Assembly: GCA_030600585.1 (NCBI GenBank) | Contig: JAUVLU010000022.1 | Location: 1-43,648, forward strand | DNA: 43,648 nucleotides | Direction: 5' to 3' | From: Candidatus Cloacimonadota bacterium | GTDB lineage: Bacteria; Cloacimonadota; Cloacimonadia; Cloacimonadales; TCS61 | Shown: one piece after another, positions 15,123 to 24,408 of the stretch | How the letters are laid out: each line of letters begins with the position of its first letter | How positions within the stretch are numbered: the first letter of the stretch is position 1 | Program-made: the position numbers and the translations under genes | The notes under the pieces: generated by a model | Seen by the model: only the letters and a program-made list of their open reading frames with translations | Told to the model about the DNA's origin: nothing | The model's database searches: none

Positions 15123-16787
15123 ATGTCTAATCTTACAATTAAAGAAATGCAAAACACATTAAACAATATTCTGGTAGATCACAAAAATATTTTACCGGAT
15201 ATTACACGTGTCGATATGATCAAACGATCAGTTGAAAACAAAGAAGCATTAATTTCTGCAAATGGAAATCTTGTTACATGGACCCCGCCGGAATCGACCG
15301 GTAGAAGCCCCAAAGATACTCTTATCGTAAAAAGAGAAGAAAGTGAAAATACTATCGATTGGAATTCACCGAACTGCATTCCACTTGAACCAAAAACTTT
15401 TGATATGGCTTTTGAAGATGCTGTTGAATTAATTAAGAATAAAAATACTATCTATACAACAAATAGAGTAATTGGTGCTGATCCGCATTTTGCGCTGCCT
15501 GTAAAAGTAATAACAGATCAAGCTTTAACTGCATTATTTACCGACAATGTATTCCGCCCGATTCCTTCCGATATAGAAAAAAGTTGTTTTGCGAACAAAG
15601 AATTTACACTGCTTGTTTTCCCCTATGACAAACTTGATAGGAACAGGTATAATGGTCTTCTACGAAAATTACCTGACGGAAAAACATCAAATATGATCGT
15701 TGCAATGGATTTTGATAGAAGAATGGGAATCATTATAGGTTCTGCTTACGGCGGTAGTGTAAAAAAACTTATGTTCACCGTGATGAATTACTACCTGCCT
15801 TCCGAAGGTATTCTCCCATTACATTGTTCTGCTAATGAAGGTGAGAATGGAGATTCAGCTCTTTTACTCGGACTTTCCGGTACCGGAAAAACTACCCTCT
15901 CTGCCGATTCCACACGTGCTCTTCTTGGCGATGACGAACATGGTTGGAGTAATAGTGGTATTGCAAATTTCGAAAATGGCTGTTATGCTAAACTTATAAA
16001 TTTGAAACAAGATAAAGAACCTGAAATTTTTAATGCTGTATTTCATAATGATGAATTTACAAAGCATGGAGCAATTGTTGAAAATTGTATGATGTATCCA
16101 GATGGAACTTTTGATCTTGATGACGAAAGATTAACTCCCAATTCAAGAGCATCTTACCCACTTACATTTCTCAGTAATATTAAACATTTATCAACTTCCG
16201 GTCATCCAAAAACAATACTCTTCCTCACTGCTGATGCAAATGCAGTTCTTCCTCCGGTTGCTAAACTGAATTCTGAGCAGGCAATGCTTTGGTTCTTGAT
16301 GGGATATACAAGCAAACTTGCCGGAACCGAAACAGGAATTGTTGAGCCGATCACTACTTTTTCCAGATTCTTCGGTGAACCGTTCATGCCGCGTAATCCC
16401 GACCACTATGCTGCACTTCTTGGAGAAAAGATGAAAAAGCATAACACTAAAGTTTATCTCGTTAACACCGGTTGGAGTGGTGGTCCTTATGGAACCGGCG
16501 CGCGAATGGATATCAATTTAACCCGCAAACTTGTTAATGCAGCTCTTAACGGAACCTTAGAAAATGTAGAATATTATAAAGATGAAATTTTTCACATTCT
16601 TGTTCCCAAAACCTGCCCGGGTGTAGATCAAAATATTCTAACAGCAAAAAATACTTGGAAAGATAAAGAAGCCTATGATAAGCGTGCTAATAAATTGGCA
16701 TCAGAATTCAGTACTCATTTTGATAAAACTTACGGAAATACAAATCTTGATCCTGAAATCGTAAAACAATGCCCCAGAAAACAATAA
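15123..16787 (+). CDS. pckA: Phosphoenolpyruvate carboxykinase (ATP)
   Basis: The 554-residue enzyme interconverts oxaloacetate plus ATP with PEP, CO2 and ADP, for gluconeogenesis or anaplerosis. The kinase-1a P-loop GLSGTGKTT (250-258) and the DDEHGW metal/phosphate segment that follows mark the ATP-dependent class. Other family blocks are HPKTILFLTADANAVLPPV and NTGWSGGPYGTGARM. It runs slightly longer than the E. coli enzyme (540). GGAGG lies a few bases ahead of the ATG. Terminators on both sides show a single-gene unit. In anaerobes this enzyme often works toward oxaloacetate, but direction cannot be read here. Confidence 0.97.
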   Translation: MSNLTIKEMQNTLNNILVDHKNILPDITRVDMIKRSVENKEALISANGNLVTWTPPESTGRSPKDTLIVKREESENTIDWNSPNCIPLEPKTFDMAFEDAVELIKNKNTIYTTNRVIGADPHFALPVKVITDQALTALFTDNVFRPIPSDIEKSCFANKEFTLLVFPYDKLDRNRYNGLLRKLPDGKTSNMIVAMDFDRRMGIIIGSAYGGSVKKLMFTVMNYYLPSEGILPLHCSANEGENGDSALLLGLSGTGKTTLSADSTRALLGDDEHGWSNSGIANFENGCYAKLINLKQDKEPEIFNAVFHNDEFTKHGAIVENCMMYPDGTFDLDDERLTPNSRASYPLTFLSNIKHLSTSGHPKTILFLTADANAVLPPVAKLNSEQAMLWFLMGYTSKLAGTETGIVEPITTFSRFFGEPFMPRNPDHYAALLGEKMKKHNTKVYLVNTGWSGGPYGTGARMDINLTRKLVNAALNGTLENVEYYKDEIFHILVPKTCPGVDQNILTAKNTWKDKEAYDKRANKLASEFSTHFDKTYGNTNLDPEIVKQCPRKQ

Positions 16788-16810
16788 TTATCGTTTTAAT
16801 ATTACTGACA

Positions 16811-16836
16811 GCCGACTTTTTTTAGTCGGCTTTTTT
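16811..16836 (+). terminator. Intrinsic terminator after pckA
   Basis: GCCGAC...GTCGGC with an 8-base T-rich loop, extendable by one A-T pair, is followed by TTTTTT. It lies about 24 bp after the pckA stop. Confidence 0.88.
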
Positions 16837-16924
16837 ATTCGAAATATAGAAATTCTAATGAGATTTATTGTTTTTAAAATCTCTTACTTTTAACATCAAC
16901 TTAATGTTTTATTAAAAAAGTGTG

Positions 16925-16952
16925 TTGACAATTAATTTAATTTTCATAAATA
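16925..16952 (+). promoter_or_regulatory. Possible promoter for the FN3 lipoprotein gene
   Basis: A perfect -35 TTGACA (16925-16930) is followed after 16 bp by TAAATA (16947-16952), a weak -10. It lies 50-80 bases upstream of the start codon and directly after the pckA terminator. Confidence 0.45.
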
Positions 16953-17004
16953 AGTTAATGTATTACAAGATAAAATGAAATTGAGCAAAAAAGAGGAGGA
17001 AAAA

Positions 17005-18303
17005 ATGAAAAGGTTAGTTTATTTTTTTATGCTTACAATTCTAATATTTATTGTAAGTTGTGAATCTCCAATAAACATTCAGATCCATGAACTGGATGAA
17101 GTTATTGGTTCGAATTTTAATCGTAGTGAATTAAAAGTTGGTGGTGATTTTTCCGTTGGATACCAAAATGGAAATATCCAAACAACAAAAGTGGAACTTT
17201 CATGGACACAAACAACCGAAGAAGATTTCATGTTTTACAAATTAACACGTGATAACAACGAATTAGCTGTATTCACCGATATTACTAAAACGGCATTTAT
17301 TGATTCGTTGGTTTTTGAAGATAATTTTTACGATTATCAAATTACAGTATTTGCAGAAAATGGAATGGTGGCAAAAGATACAATCGAGATCAAAACACCA
17401 AAATGGCAAGCACCATCAAATTTAACAGCAAACGGGTTAAATGATACCGACGTACAATTAATGTGGGATGACAACACAGATTCAGAAGATAATTTTAAAA
17501 TCTACTTTTATGACAGTACAGCAAGAAGTTTAGTAGATTCATTTACCGTTAATGCAAACATTACAGAAAAAATTGTAACAGATTTGGATCCAACGGAAAC
17601 ATACAGCTTTACAGTTAAAGCTGTTAATCAATGGGAAGAGGATACAAATCTATCCCCTCAAGAATGGTTTGATATGACAAGTTTTGTGTTTGATCCGCCA
17701 TCAAATCTGACCTGTAATCAAAACAACGATATGAGAATCGAACTTAATTGGACGGACAATTCAACTCTTGAAACAGGTTTTTCGGTCGAAAGAAAAATTA
17801 ATAGTTCAGAATTCACGGAGATCGCAGAAATAGATCAGATAAACACTACTTCCTACACAGATAATAACACAACTGCCTATGAAGTCGGTGATACATTAAC
17901 TTATCGGGTTCGTGCTTTTAATGATTATGAGGTACTAGAATACACTGATTATTCTAATGAATATGAGATAGTAATTATTGAACCATCTACTGTTCCAACA
18001 CCGGAATATTTCTTCAGCGGAAATACATGGGTTGGTTTAGAAATAGAATACCCTGGAGAAACAGATGTGATTGAATGGACGAGCTTGGGAAGCGATCTCG
18101 ATATTGAAATCTATAATAATTCTGCCACAATGGATATCGCAATAAGAGTTTGGGATGAATACGGAAATTTTCTTGGTGAATTCAACAACAGTGGAACCGG
18201 TTATGATGAGTATCTGTATAATATTGCTTATGGCGAAACTTTTATAATTGAAGTATTCGATGTAAATAATACAATCGGCTCTTATGATATATATATCTAC
18301 TAA
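17005..18303 (+). CDS. Lipoprotein with two fibronectin type III domains
   Basis: From the ATG at 17005 (GAGGAGG five bases upstream) the protein has 432 residues. An in-frame ATG at 16975 would add ten charged residues before the signal peptide and is less likely. The signal peptide ends in a lipobox (FIVSC, lipidated C19). Residues about 30-130 form an Ig/FN3-like region (KVELSWTQTTEEDF). Two clearer FN3 repeats start near 132 (APSNLTANGLND) and 228 (PPSNLTCNQNND). The last 100 residues are acidic, aromatic beta-rich sequence resembling pre-peptidase C-terminal-type domains (SLGSDLDIEIYNNS). It is probably anchored in the outer membrane. It is likely cotranscribed with the next gene. Function is not known. 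Confidence 0.8.
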   Translation: MKRLVYFFMLTILIFIVSCESPINIQIHELDEVIGSNFNRSELKVGGDFSVGYQNGNIQTTKVELSWTQTTEEDFMFYKLTRDNNELAVFTDITKTAFIDSLVFEDNFYDYQITVFAENGMVAKDTIEIKTPKWQAPSNLTANGLNDTDVQLMWDDNTDSEDNFKIYFYDSTARSLVDSFTVNANITEKIVTDLDPTETYSFTVKAVNQWEEDTNLSPQEWFDMTSFVFDPPSNLTCNQNNDMRIELNWTDNSTLETGFSVERKINSSEFTEIAEIDQINTTSYTDNNTTAYEVGDTLTYRVRAFNDYEVLEYTDYSNEYEIVIIEPSTVPTPEYFFSGNTWVGLEIEYPGETDVIEWTSLGSDLDIEIYNNSATMDIAIRVWDEYGNFLGEFNNSGTGYDEYLYNIAYGETFIIEVFDVNNTIGSYDIYIY

Positions 18304-18317
18304 AATGAGGAGTAAAA

Positions 18318-20132
18318 ATGAAAAAATTAATAACAATCATAATAGTATGTTTTGCAATATCATTGGTTTTTGCAGATGAACCGCAATCGATGAGAGATGT
18401 AGCTTCTGATGGAGTTTTTGAGGATGCTTGGGAAAAAGTGTATGATCCAATCAAACTTGGAAAAATAGATAACTTCTATTTCTTCACAAATTTATCAGAT
18501 TTCAGTTTGGAATATAATGATCTGTTTGGAGATATTGGTGAAAACTCTGAAACTAGATTCTTCGAAGAATTACCGGCAGGTTTTGCTTTTACAAATCCAT
18601 TCCATAAAAATCTTAAACACGCACTTTTCATCAGGTTGAGAAATAATGAAACACCGGAATATTTGGGTAACGGTCATAGCGGAGAATATGAGGAATATGT
18701 TACAACTTATGAAGATATTACAGGTGATGATATCTACGACATAAAGACAATAGCGCACTTACACGAACAAGATAAAGAAGAGAATGAGAAATTATTCGAT
18801 TTTATCTGGAATAATAATTATCAATTCAGTGATTTTAGCGTTGGTTTCAAATTTTCGTCATTTACTTCAAAGGAAGAACTGGATAATTCTCAATCTTATT
18901 TAGGTAACTTTGATTTTGGAAATTATGGACTTATGAATGGATTTGGTTCAGGTGATCATCAAGAAGATATGTATAAGGAATTTTATGAACTTGAAGAAGA
19001 AGATTACTACTTTAGATATTCTGAAAAAGGAGATTTTTCCACAAAGATCGAAGACGATCAAAAGAAATTCCTGTTTTCATTAGAAAAAAATAATAATTTC
19101 TTGGTAAATAATTCATCCTTAAGATTCGATTTGGGAATGAATATGCATCAAAATTTATCGCGTGATACAAATGATGAATATACAGGAAGTTACGAAGAAA
19201 TCATTCTGGCGGACACTTTGATTAATTCCGGAAATATTTCCGAAACTTATAACAGAACAATTGAGAGAAATGAAAATGATTTTTATTTCTCGACTATCTT
19301 AAAAAAGAATTTAGAAAGCTCCTTTGATGGAGAAAAAGGTTTTTGGAAAACAGGTATAAAAATTGGTTACATTTCCGGTGATAAAGAAGATTCATGGCAA
19401 AATCATTTTATCTCTGAAGAAAAAATTGATTCATTAAACTCAATAGAATACACATACATTGAAACTACCGATAATTTTTCCAGTACTGATGAAAATGGAA
19501 ATGTTTCAGGGATTCATCTCGGTTCATATTTCTTAGTTAATTTACCGCTGAATGATTATTCTTTATTTGGCTTTGGCGGTTATTATAATTACTCTAATAC
19601 TTGTGGAAATTATGATTACGTTTCAGAAATTCTCAATATCGAAACATATCAAATTGGCTCTGAAATAGATACTGAAACAGAATATACTCAAACTGAAACA
19701 GAATACCTTTCTGCAGATAAACAAACGATCATAAAATCTTCAAATTTCAGAATTCCGATTGCCTTAGAATTAAAGATTCCTAAAAATCACACTTCACAAA
19801 ATGATGGTTTCGGATTAAGAAATTTCGTATTCAGACTTGGATCAACATTTTTCTTGAATTACACAGAAACTGAGGATACTTACGATGTAATTGAAAAGAA
19901 TGCGAATTTCGTCATTACTGAATATGGTGATGGAACAGTGACCGAAAACCATGATGCTGAAAATGAGCTTAATTCTAACAAAGTAATTACCAAAAAGATC
20001 GACAGTAAAAAACGATTTTCTGCCGGTATTGGTTACAAACATTCCGATAATCTCAGTATTGATCTTGGTGGATACTATAATTATAGTACAGAAAACTATT
20101 TTGTTGGAATTTCATTTACGGTAAATAAATAA
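18318..20132 (+). CDS. Exported protein of unknown function, possible outer-membrane beta-barrel
   Basis: The protein has 604 residues. Its signal peptide is clear (MKKLITIIIVCFAISLVFA, cleavage before D20). The mature part is very acidic and Tyr/Phe-rich, with many alternating strands and repeated phrases such as FGGYYNYSNT and LGGYYNYSTE. The C-terminus YFVGISFTVNK has an alternating pattern like a last beta-barrel strand but ends in K, not the usual aromatic. I recognise no family. GAGGAG lies 5 bases before the ATG and the FN3 lipoprotein gene ends 14 bp upstream, so the two products may act together at the surface. A terminator follows. Confidence 0.7.
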   Translation: MKKLITIIIVCFAISLVFADEPQSMRDVASDGVFEDAWEKVYDPIKLGKIDNFYFFTNLSDFSLEYNDLFGDIGENSETRFFEELPAGFAFTNPFHKNLKHALFIRLRNNETPEYLGNGHSGEYEEYVTTYEDITGDDIYDIKTIAHLHEQDKEENEKLFDFIWNNNYQFSDFSVGFKFSSFTSKEELDNSQSYLGNFDFGNYGLMNGFGSGDHQEDMYKEFYELEEEDYYFRYSEKGDFSTKIEDDQKKFLFSLEKNNNFLVNNSSLRFDLGMNMHQNLSRDTNDEYTGSYEEIILADTLINSGNISETYNRTIERNENDFYFSTILKKNLESSFDGEKGFWKTGIKIGYISGDKEDSWQNHFISEEKIDSLNSIEYTYIETTDNFSSTDENGNVSGIHLGSYFLVNLPLNDYSLFGFGGYYNYSNTCGNYDYVSEILNIETYQIGSEIDTETEYTQTETEYLSADKQTIIKSSNFRIPIALELKIPKNHTSQNDGFGLRNFVFRLGSTFFLNYTETEDTYDVIEKNANFVITEYGDGTVTENHDAENELNSNKVITKKIDSKKRFSAGIGYKHSDNLSIDLGGYYNYSTENYFVGISFTVNK

Positions 20133-20157
20133 TCTATTCATAATAGATAGTTTTATG

Positions 20158-20185
20158 AGGCAGTCTTTTCTCAGGCTGCCTTTTT
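20158..20185 (+). terminator. Intrinsic terminator after the exported-protein gene
   Basis: AGGCAGTC and GGCTGCCT pair with one U-G wobble around an 8-nt loop, followed by TTTTC. It closes the FN3 lipoprotein/exported protein unit. Confidence 0.8.
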
Positions 20186-20455
20186 CTTGTCATTTTTTAT
20201 GAGTCGAAGAATTTTATAACTTATTGATTTACTTGATCTTTTCGGCTCCGCTCAAGATGACATAATTTGAGGATTTTATACTTTTTACGAGATCGTCAAA
20301 GTTAAATGAGAAATTAATAATAAAGTTGTTATGCTTTTGTAAATATTTGTATTATTTAGATGCATTATTTAGAAAAATGTAAAAATCCTTGTCAGTGAAA
20401 CTTGGTTTAGTAAATTAAGCGCAGAAAAAAAAATAAAGAAGGGATTGATAATATC
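20186..20455. other. Spacer before the permease gene
   Basis: No gene is seen. It contains the phrase TCGGCTCCGCTCAAGATGAC near 20240, which recalls a dispersed intergenic repeat common in bacteria. Otherwise it is AT-rich sequence. AAGAAGGG at about 20437 is the ribosome-binding site of the next gene. Confidence 0.5.
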
Positions 20456-21559
20456 ATGAATATGATTAATAAAATAATTACTGAAAGTCTGTTGAAAGAA
20501 AAAGACGATAGAGATAATAAGTACAGAGAATCCAATACCATTAAATTATTTCTTGGAATTATTGCACTTGCGATCATCGTGATCTTCCTTAAAGAACTGA
20601 AGACAATATTTATTCCACTAACTTTTGCAGTTTTTCTCTCATTCATTTTCCAACCTTTTAATCGTTTTCTCTACAGTAAGAAAATCCCAATTATTATAAA
20701 TATTCTCTTAATTGTTATTATTATTCTTATTGTATTTACAGCTCTGGGTACAATTGTATATACAAGTGTTTCTTCTTTCGTTACAGATTTCCCCAAATAT
20801 GAAAAACAGATCACAATAATGATTTCGGATGTAATCACTAAATTAGAAATTCCAATGGAAGAAGTTACATTCTATTTACAAAATAAAGTAAATTGGCTGC
20901 AATTAGCAGATAAATTATCCCTCTCAAAGATCGTTTCCGGCAGCATGGGCAACTTTATAGATTTCTTTGTTAAACTCTTACTCACGGTTGCATTTATGAT
21001 CTTTGTTATATTGGAAAGGACCAGGATGTTTCAAAGTGTGGGTAAAGTAGTTTCTAAAGATGAAGCAGACCACTTTGGTGATGTATTAAATAATATTGAA
21101 AAACAAATAAAAACCTATGTAATAAATAAAACTCTTATTAGCTTGGCAACAGGGCTTATCAGTATGTTTTTCATCGCAATATTCGGCATTGATTTTGTTG
21201 TGATGTCCGGATTATTGATATTTATATTAAATTATATCCCCAATATCGGATCAATATTTGCCTCCGCTTTCCCAATAATCATCTGTTTCATCCAATACGG
21301 CTTTAGCTGGCAGCTTATTGCGATATCAGTTTCTTTAATTTCAACTCAAATGATCATGGGGAATATAGTAGAACCGAAAGTAATGGGAACCGGGTTAAAA
21401 CTGTCTCCGCTCATTGTTCTTATTTCTTTGATCTTCTGGTATTGGATTTGGGGTCCGGTAGGGATGATACTGGCAGTTCCAATTACATCAGCGCTCAACC
21501 TAATCCTAAAAGGGATTCCTTCCATGAGAGTTGTTTCTGCATTGATAAGCGCAGATTAA
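20456..21559 (+). CDS. AI-2E family transporter (TqsA/PerM-like permease)
   Basis: The 367-residue integral membrane protein has about eight hydrophobic segments: a pair at 30-80, one near 85-105, one near 175-190, and a cluster from 220 to 350. Family signatures are IPLTFAVFLSFIFQP near the start, YIPNIGSIFAS, and the C-terminal GTGLKLSPLIVLISLIFWYW. Members are described as exporters of AI-2 or as Na+/H+ antiporters, so the substrate is open. The DUF512 gene starts three bases after the stop, which suggests cotranscription. Confidence 0.9.
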   Translation: MNMINKIITESLLKEKDDRDNKYRESNTIKLFLGIIALAIIVIFLKELKTIFIPLTFAVFLSFIFQPFNRFLYSKKIPIIINILLIVIIILIVFTALGTIVYTSVSSFVTDFPKYEKQITIMISDVITKLEIPMEEVTFYLQNKVNWLQLADKLSLSKIVSGSMGNFIDFFVKLLLTVAFMIFVILERTRMFQSVGKVVSKDEADHFGDVLNNIEKQIKTYVINKTLISLATGLISMFFIAIFGIDFVVMSGLLIFILNYIPNIGSIFASAFPIIICFIQYGFSWQLIAISVSLISTQMIMGNIVEPKVMGTGLKLSPLIVLISLIFWYWIWGPVGMILAVPITSALNLILKGIPSMRVVSALISAD

Positions 21560-21562
21560 TCT

Positions 21563-22813
21563 ATGCCAATTATTATAAATAATATTATTGGTGGAAGTTT
21601 AGCAGATAACTCCAACTTGAAAATTAATGATAGAATACTTTCAATAAATGGGAATGAAATAAACGATTTTCTTGATCTGCAGTTTTATACAGCGGATGAG
21701 ATTTTAGAAATAATCTATTTAGATAATTCAGGTATAGAACACAAATTAGAAATACATCAAAATTGGGAAACTCCGGTTGGCATTATTCCGCAACAACATA
21801 AATGCCGTACTTGCACTAATAACTGTATTTTCTGTTTTATAGATCAAATGCCAGACAACTTGAGAAACACACTTTATATAAAAGATGACGATTACCGTTT
21901 TTCATTTGTATTCGGAAATTTTATTACACTTACAAATTTATCAGATAAAGATCTTTCACGAATGATCGAACAAAAATTAAATCCGTTATATATTTCTGTT
22001 CACACAACAAATCCGGTTCTTCATAAAAAAATGCTCCGTTATAAACATGATTTTAACATTATGGAAAAGTTAAAGTTTCTAAGTAAAAATGGAATCGAAT
22101 TTCATACCCAAATTGTTGTTATCCCGGATTGGAATGATGGTAAAGAGCTTGAAAACTCACTAATTGACCTTACTTCACCCGAATTAAATTCTCTATCCGT
22201 AGGAATTGTTCCTGTTGGATTAACAAAATTCCGTAGTTCACTAACTCAATTATCTCCCGTTAATTCAAAGCAAGCTGTTCATATCCTGAAATTATCTTCG
22301 AAATTTCCACGAACTTATTGTTCTGATGAAATTTATTTTCTGGCAAATGAGGAAATTCCTCCCGAAGAATTCTATGATGGTTATCCTCAATTGGAGAATG
22401 GAATAGGAATGATTCGATTACTTCTTGAAAACTGGAAGCTTAATAAAGATGACTTTATTTCTGATATTCTGTCAATGACTGAAAAGATCGTATTCATTAC
22501 CGGTAAATTAGCATATTCTACAATTTCAGAAATTTCAGAAGAGATAAATCAAAAGTATCCGCGAAAAACAAAAGTTGTTAAGATCACAAATTACGCTTTT
22601 GGTAAGAATATTACTGTGGCAGGACTTCTTAATACATCAGATATTCTCGATCAGGTTAAATTGGAGAAAAATGAAATACCTGCACTTAGTAGTAATATCT
22701 TTAATGAAGATGATCTTACAATTGATGGCATGAGTAAAGAAAAATTGAGACAACTGTTTGATAGTAAGTTATTAATAATAAATGAAGAATTTGAGGAGTG
22801 GATTTTTTTTTAA
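21563..22813 (+). CDS. DUF512 radical-SAM-like protein with PDZ-like N-terminus
   Basis: The protein has 416 residues. Residues 1-75 form a PDZ-like domain (GGSLADNSNLKINDRILSIN). A cluster CRTCTNNCIFC follows (C81, C84, C88, C91), in which C84-x3-C88-x2-C91 fits the radical-SAM CxxxCxxC motif for a 4Fe-4S cluster. The DUF512 domain occupies the C-terminal half (GIVPVGLTKFR; YCSDEIYFLANEE). This domain order is the conserved YP/DUF512 family of Firmicutes, cyanobacteria and others. The reaction is unknown. The start is three bases after the permease gene and lacks a strong ribosome-binding site, so translation is probably coupled. Confidence 0.9.
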   Translation: MPIIINNIIGGSLADNSNLKINDRILSINGNEINDFLDLQFYTADEILEIIYLDNSGIEHKLEIHQNWETPVGIIPQQHKCRTCTNNCIFCFIDQMPDNLRNTLYIKDDDYRFSFVFGNFITLTNLSDKDLSRMIEQKLNPLYISVHTTNPVLHKKMLRYKHDFNIMEKLKFLSKNGIEFHTQIVVIPDWNDGKELENSLIDLTSPELNSLSVGIVPVGLTKFRSSLTQLSPVNSKQAVHILKLSSKFPRTYCSDEIYFLANEEIPPEEFYDGYPQLENGIGMIRLLLENWKLNKDDFISDILSMTEKIVFITGKLAYSTISEISEEINQKYPRKTKVVKITNYAFGKNITVAGLLNTSDILDQVKLEKNEIPALSSNIFNEDDLTIDGMSKEKLRQLFDSKLLIINEEFEEWIFF

Positions 22814-22827
22814 AATAATTATTCCAC

Positions 22828-22856
22828 TTGACAGAAAAGAAGTTAATTAAATGAAT
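22828..22856 (+). promoter_or_regulatory. Possible promoter for the signalling pair
   Basis: A perfect TTGACA (22828-22833) lies in the 78-bp gap. At 17 bp only ATGAAT is available as a -10. A TATATTATA stretch near 22870 is too far away. Listed as a candidate only. Confidence 0.3.
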
Positions 22857-22891
22857 TAAAAAAATATTTATATTATAGAAGGAATATTTAT

Positions 22892-24394
22892 ATGTGTAAA
22901 AAACAAATTTTAGTCGTTGAAGATGAAGTAGTAGTTGCAGAAGATATTAGAAAGATATTACAGAGTTATGATTATGACGTTCCAGAGGCAATCTCAACTG
23001 GTGAAGCAGCTATCAAATCAATTGATAAAAAACGTCCTGACTTAATACTTTTGGACATTATGTTAAGAGACAAACTTAGCGGTATCGATGTTGCCAAGTA
23101 TATTATGGATATGAATATTCCAGTTATATACCTTACAGCTTATTCCGATAAAGATATTATTGAAAAAGCAAAAGCAACAGGTCCTTTCGGGTATCTTATC
23201 AAACCATTCCGTGAAAGAGAACTTGTTGCAACAATACAAATGGCTTTCTTCAAACATAAGATGGGACAAAAATTAAAAGAGAGTGAAACTAAATTCCGTA
23301 CTCTTGTTGAAACCACCGATGAAGGTATCTGTATGTTCGATACAGAAGATTATTTTATATTCATAAATGAAGCTGGTGCAAAGATCTTCGGCGGTGTAAT
23401 CAGCGATTTTGAAGATACCAATTTGTCAGATTATCTTAATAAATACAATATGGATAAAGTACTTAGACATCATAAATTGAGAAAAGAAAATAAATCTTCG
23501 CGTTATGAATTGGAAATTATTCGTAAAGATGGGAGAAAACGTTTTCTAAATATTATTGGCAGTCCAAGATTCGAAAATGATAAATACGTCGGCACATTTG
23601 GCATCTTTAATGATATAACTGAAAAGAAAATGGCACAGTTAAAATTAAAGAGGACGATGGACAGCTACACTCGGATTTTTGAGAATATCCAAGATGTTTA
23701 CTATGAAACTGAATTTGACGGAACAATTCTTGAGATCAGCCCTTCGATAGAACATGATTCAAGCTATACACGTAGAGAGTTGATCGGTAAATCTATGTAT
23801 AATCTGTATTATGATGAAAATGATCATGATCTTTTCCTAACGAAATTAACAAAAGATGGATATGTTTACGATTACGAGATAGTCTTGGAAGATAAAGACA
23901 AAACACCATTAACATGCACAATCAATTCTAAGATAATTAAAGATGAATGTTCCGGCAAAGTTAGAATTATCGGTTCATTAAAAAATATAACAGAACAAAG
24001 AGAAAGCGAAAATGCACGTCAGGAATATGAAAAGAGGTACCGTAAACTATTTGAATTTTCAATTGATGCTGTGATCCTGATGGATGAAAATGGCTTTATA
24101 GATTGTAACAATGCAGCTCTAAAATTGTTCGGATTCACAAATAAAACTGACTTTCTACATCTTTATCTTGCAGATATTTCACCTTCAACTCAAGAAAATA
24201 ACAAATCATCTCGTAAAATAGCTGAAGCATATATTCGCCAAACTTTTAAAGACGGATGTATGAAATTTAAGTGGATTTATAAAAAGAATAATGGAAAAAC
24301 CTTCCCGACTGAAGTTTGGTTGAGTAGCTTAAAATTGGATGGCAAATCACTGATTCAGGGTACGATCCGTGAAATAGCTGATATTACAAGTTAA
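22892..24394 (+). CDS. Response regulator receiver protein with three PAS domains
   Basis: The protein has 500 residues. The receiver domain (1-125) carries the acidic pair in VVEDE, phospho-acceptor D55 (LLDIM) and K104 (IKPF). PAS domains begin near 130 (TLVETTDEGICMFD), 254 (IFENIQDVYYETEFDG) and 378 (LFEFSIDAVILMDENG). There is no histidine kinase, GGDEF, EAL or DNA-binding output domain. The next gene, 14 bp on, encodes GAF-PAS-PAS-HD-GYP, so the output may be supplied in trans. AAGGAATA precedes the start. The receiver needs a partner kinase not encoded here. Confidence 0.88.
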   Translation: MCKKQILVVEDEVVVAEDIRKILQSYDYDVPEAISTGEAAIKSIDKKRPDLILLDIMLRDKLSGIDVAKYIMDMNIPVIYLTAYSDKDIIEKAKATGPFGYLIKPFRERELVATIQMAFFKHKMGQKLKESETKFRTLVETTDEGICMFDTEDYFIFINEAGAKIFGGVISDFEDTNLSDYLNKYNMDKVLRHHKLRKENKSSRYELEIIRKDGRKRFLNIIGSPRFENDKYVGTFGIFNDITEKKMAQLKLKRTMDSYTRIFENIQDVYYETEFDGTILEISPSIEHDSSYTRRELIGKSMYNLYYDENDHDLFLTKLTKDGYVYDYEIVLEDKDKTPLTCTINSKIIKDECSGKVRIIGSLKNITEQRESENARQEYEKRYRKLFEFSIDAVILMDENGFIDCNNAALKLFGFTNKTDFLHLYLADISPSTQENNKSSRKIAEAYIRQTFKDGCMKFKWIYKKNNGKTFPTEVWLSSLKLDGKSLIQGTIREIADITS

Positions 24395-24408
24395 AAAGCT
24401 ATTTAGAT

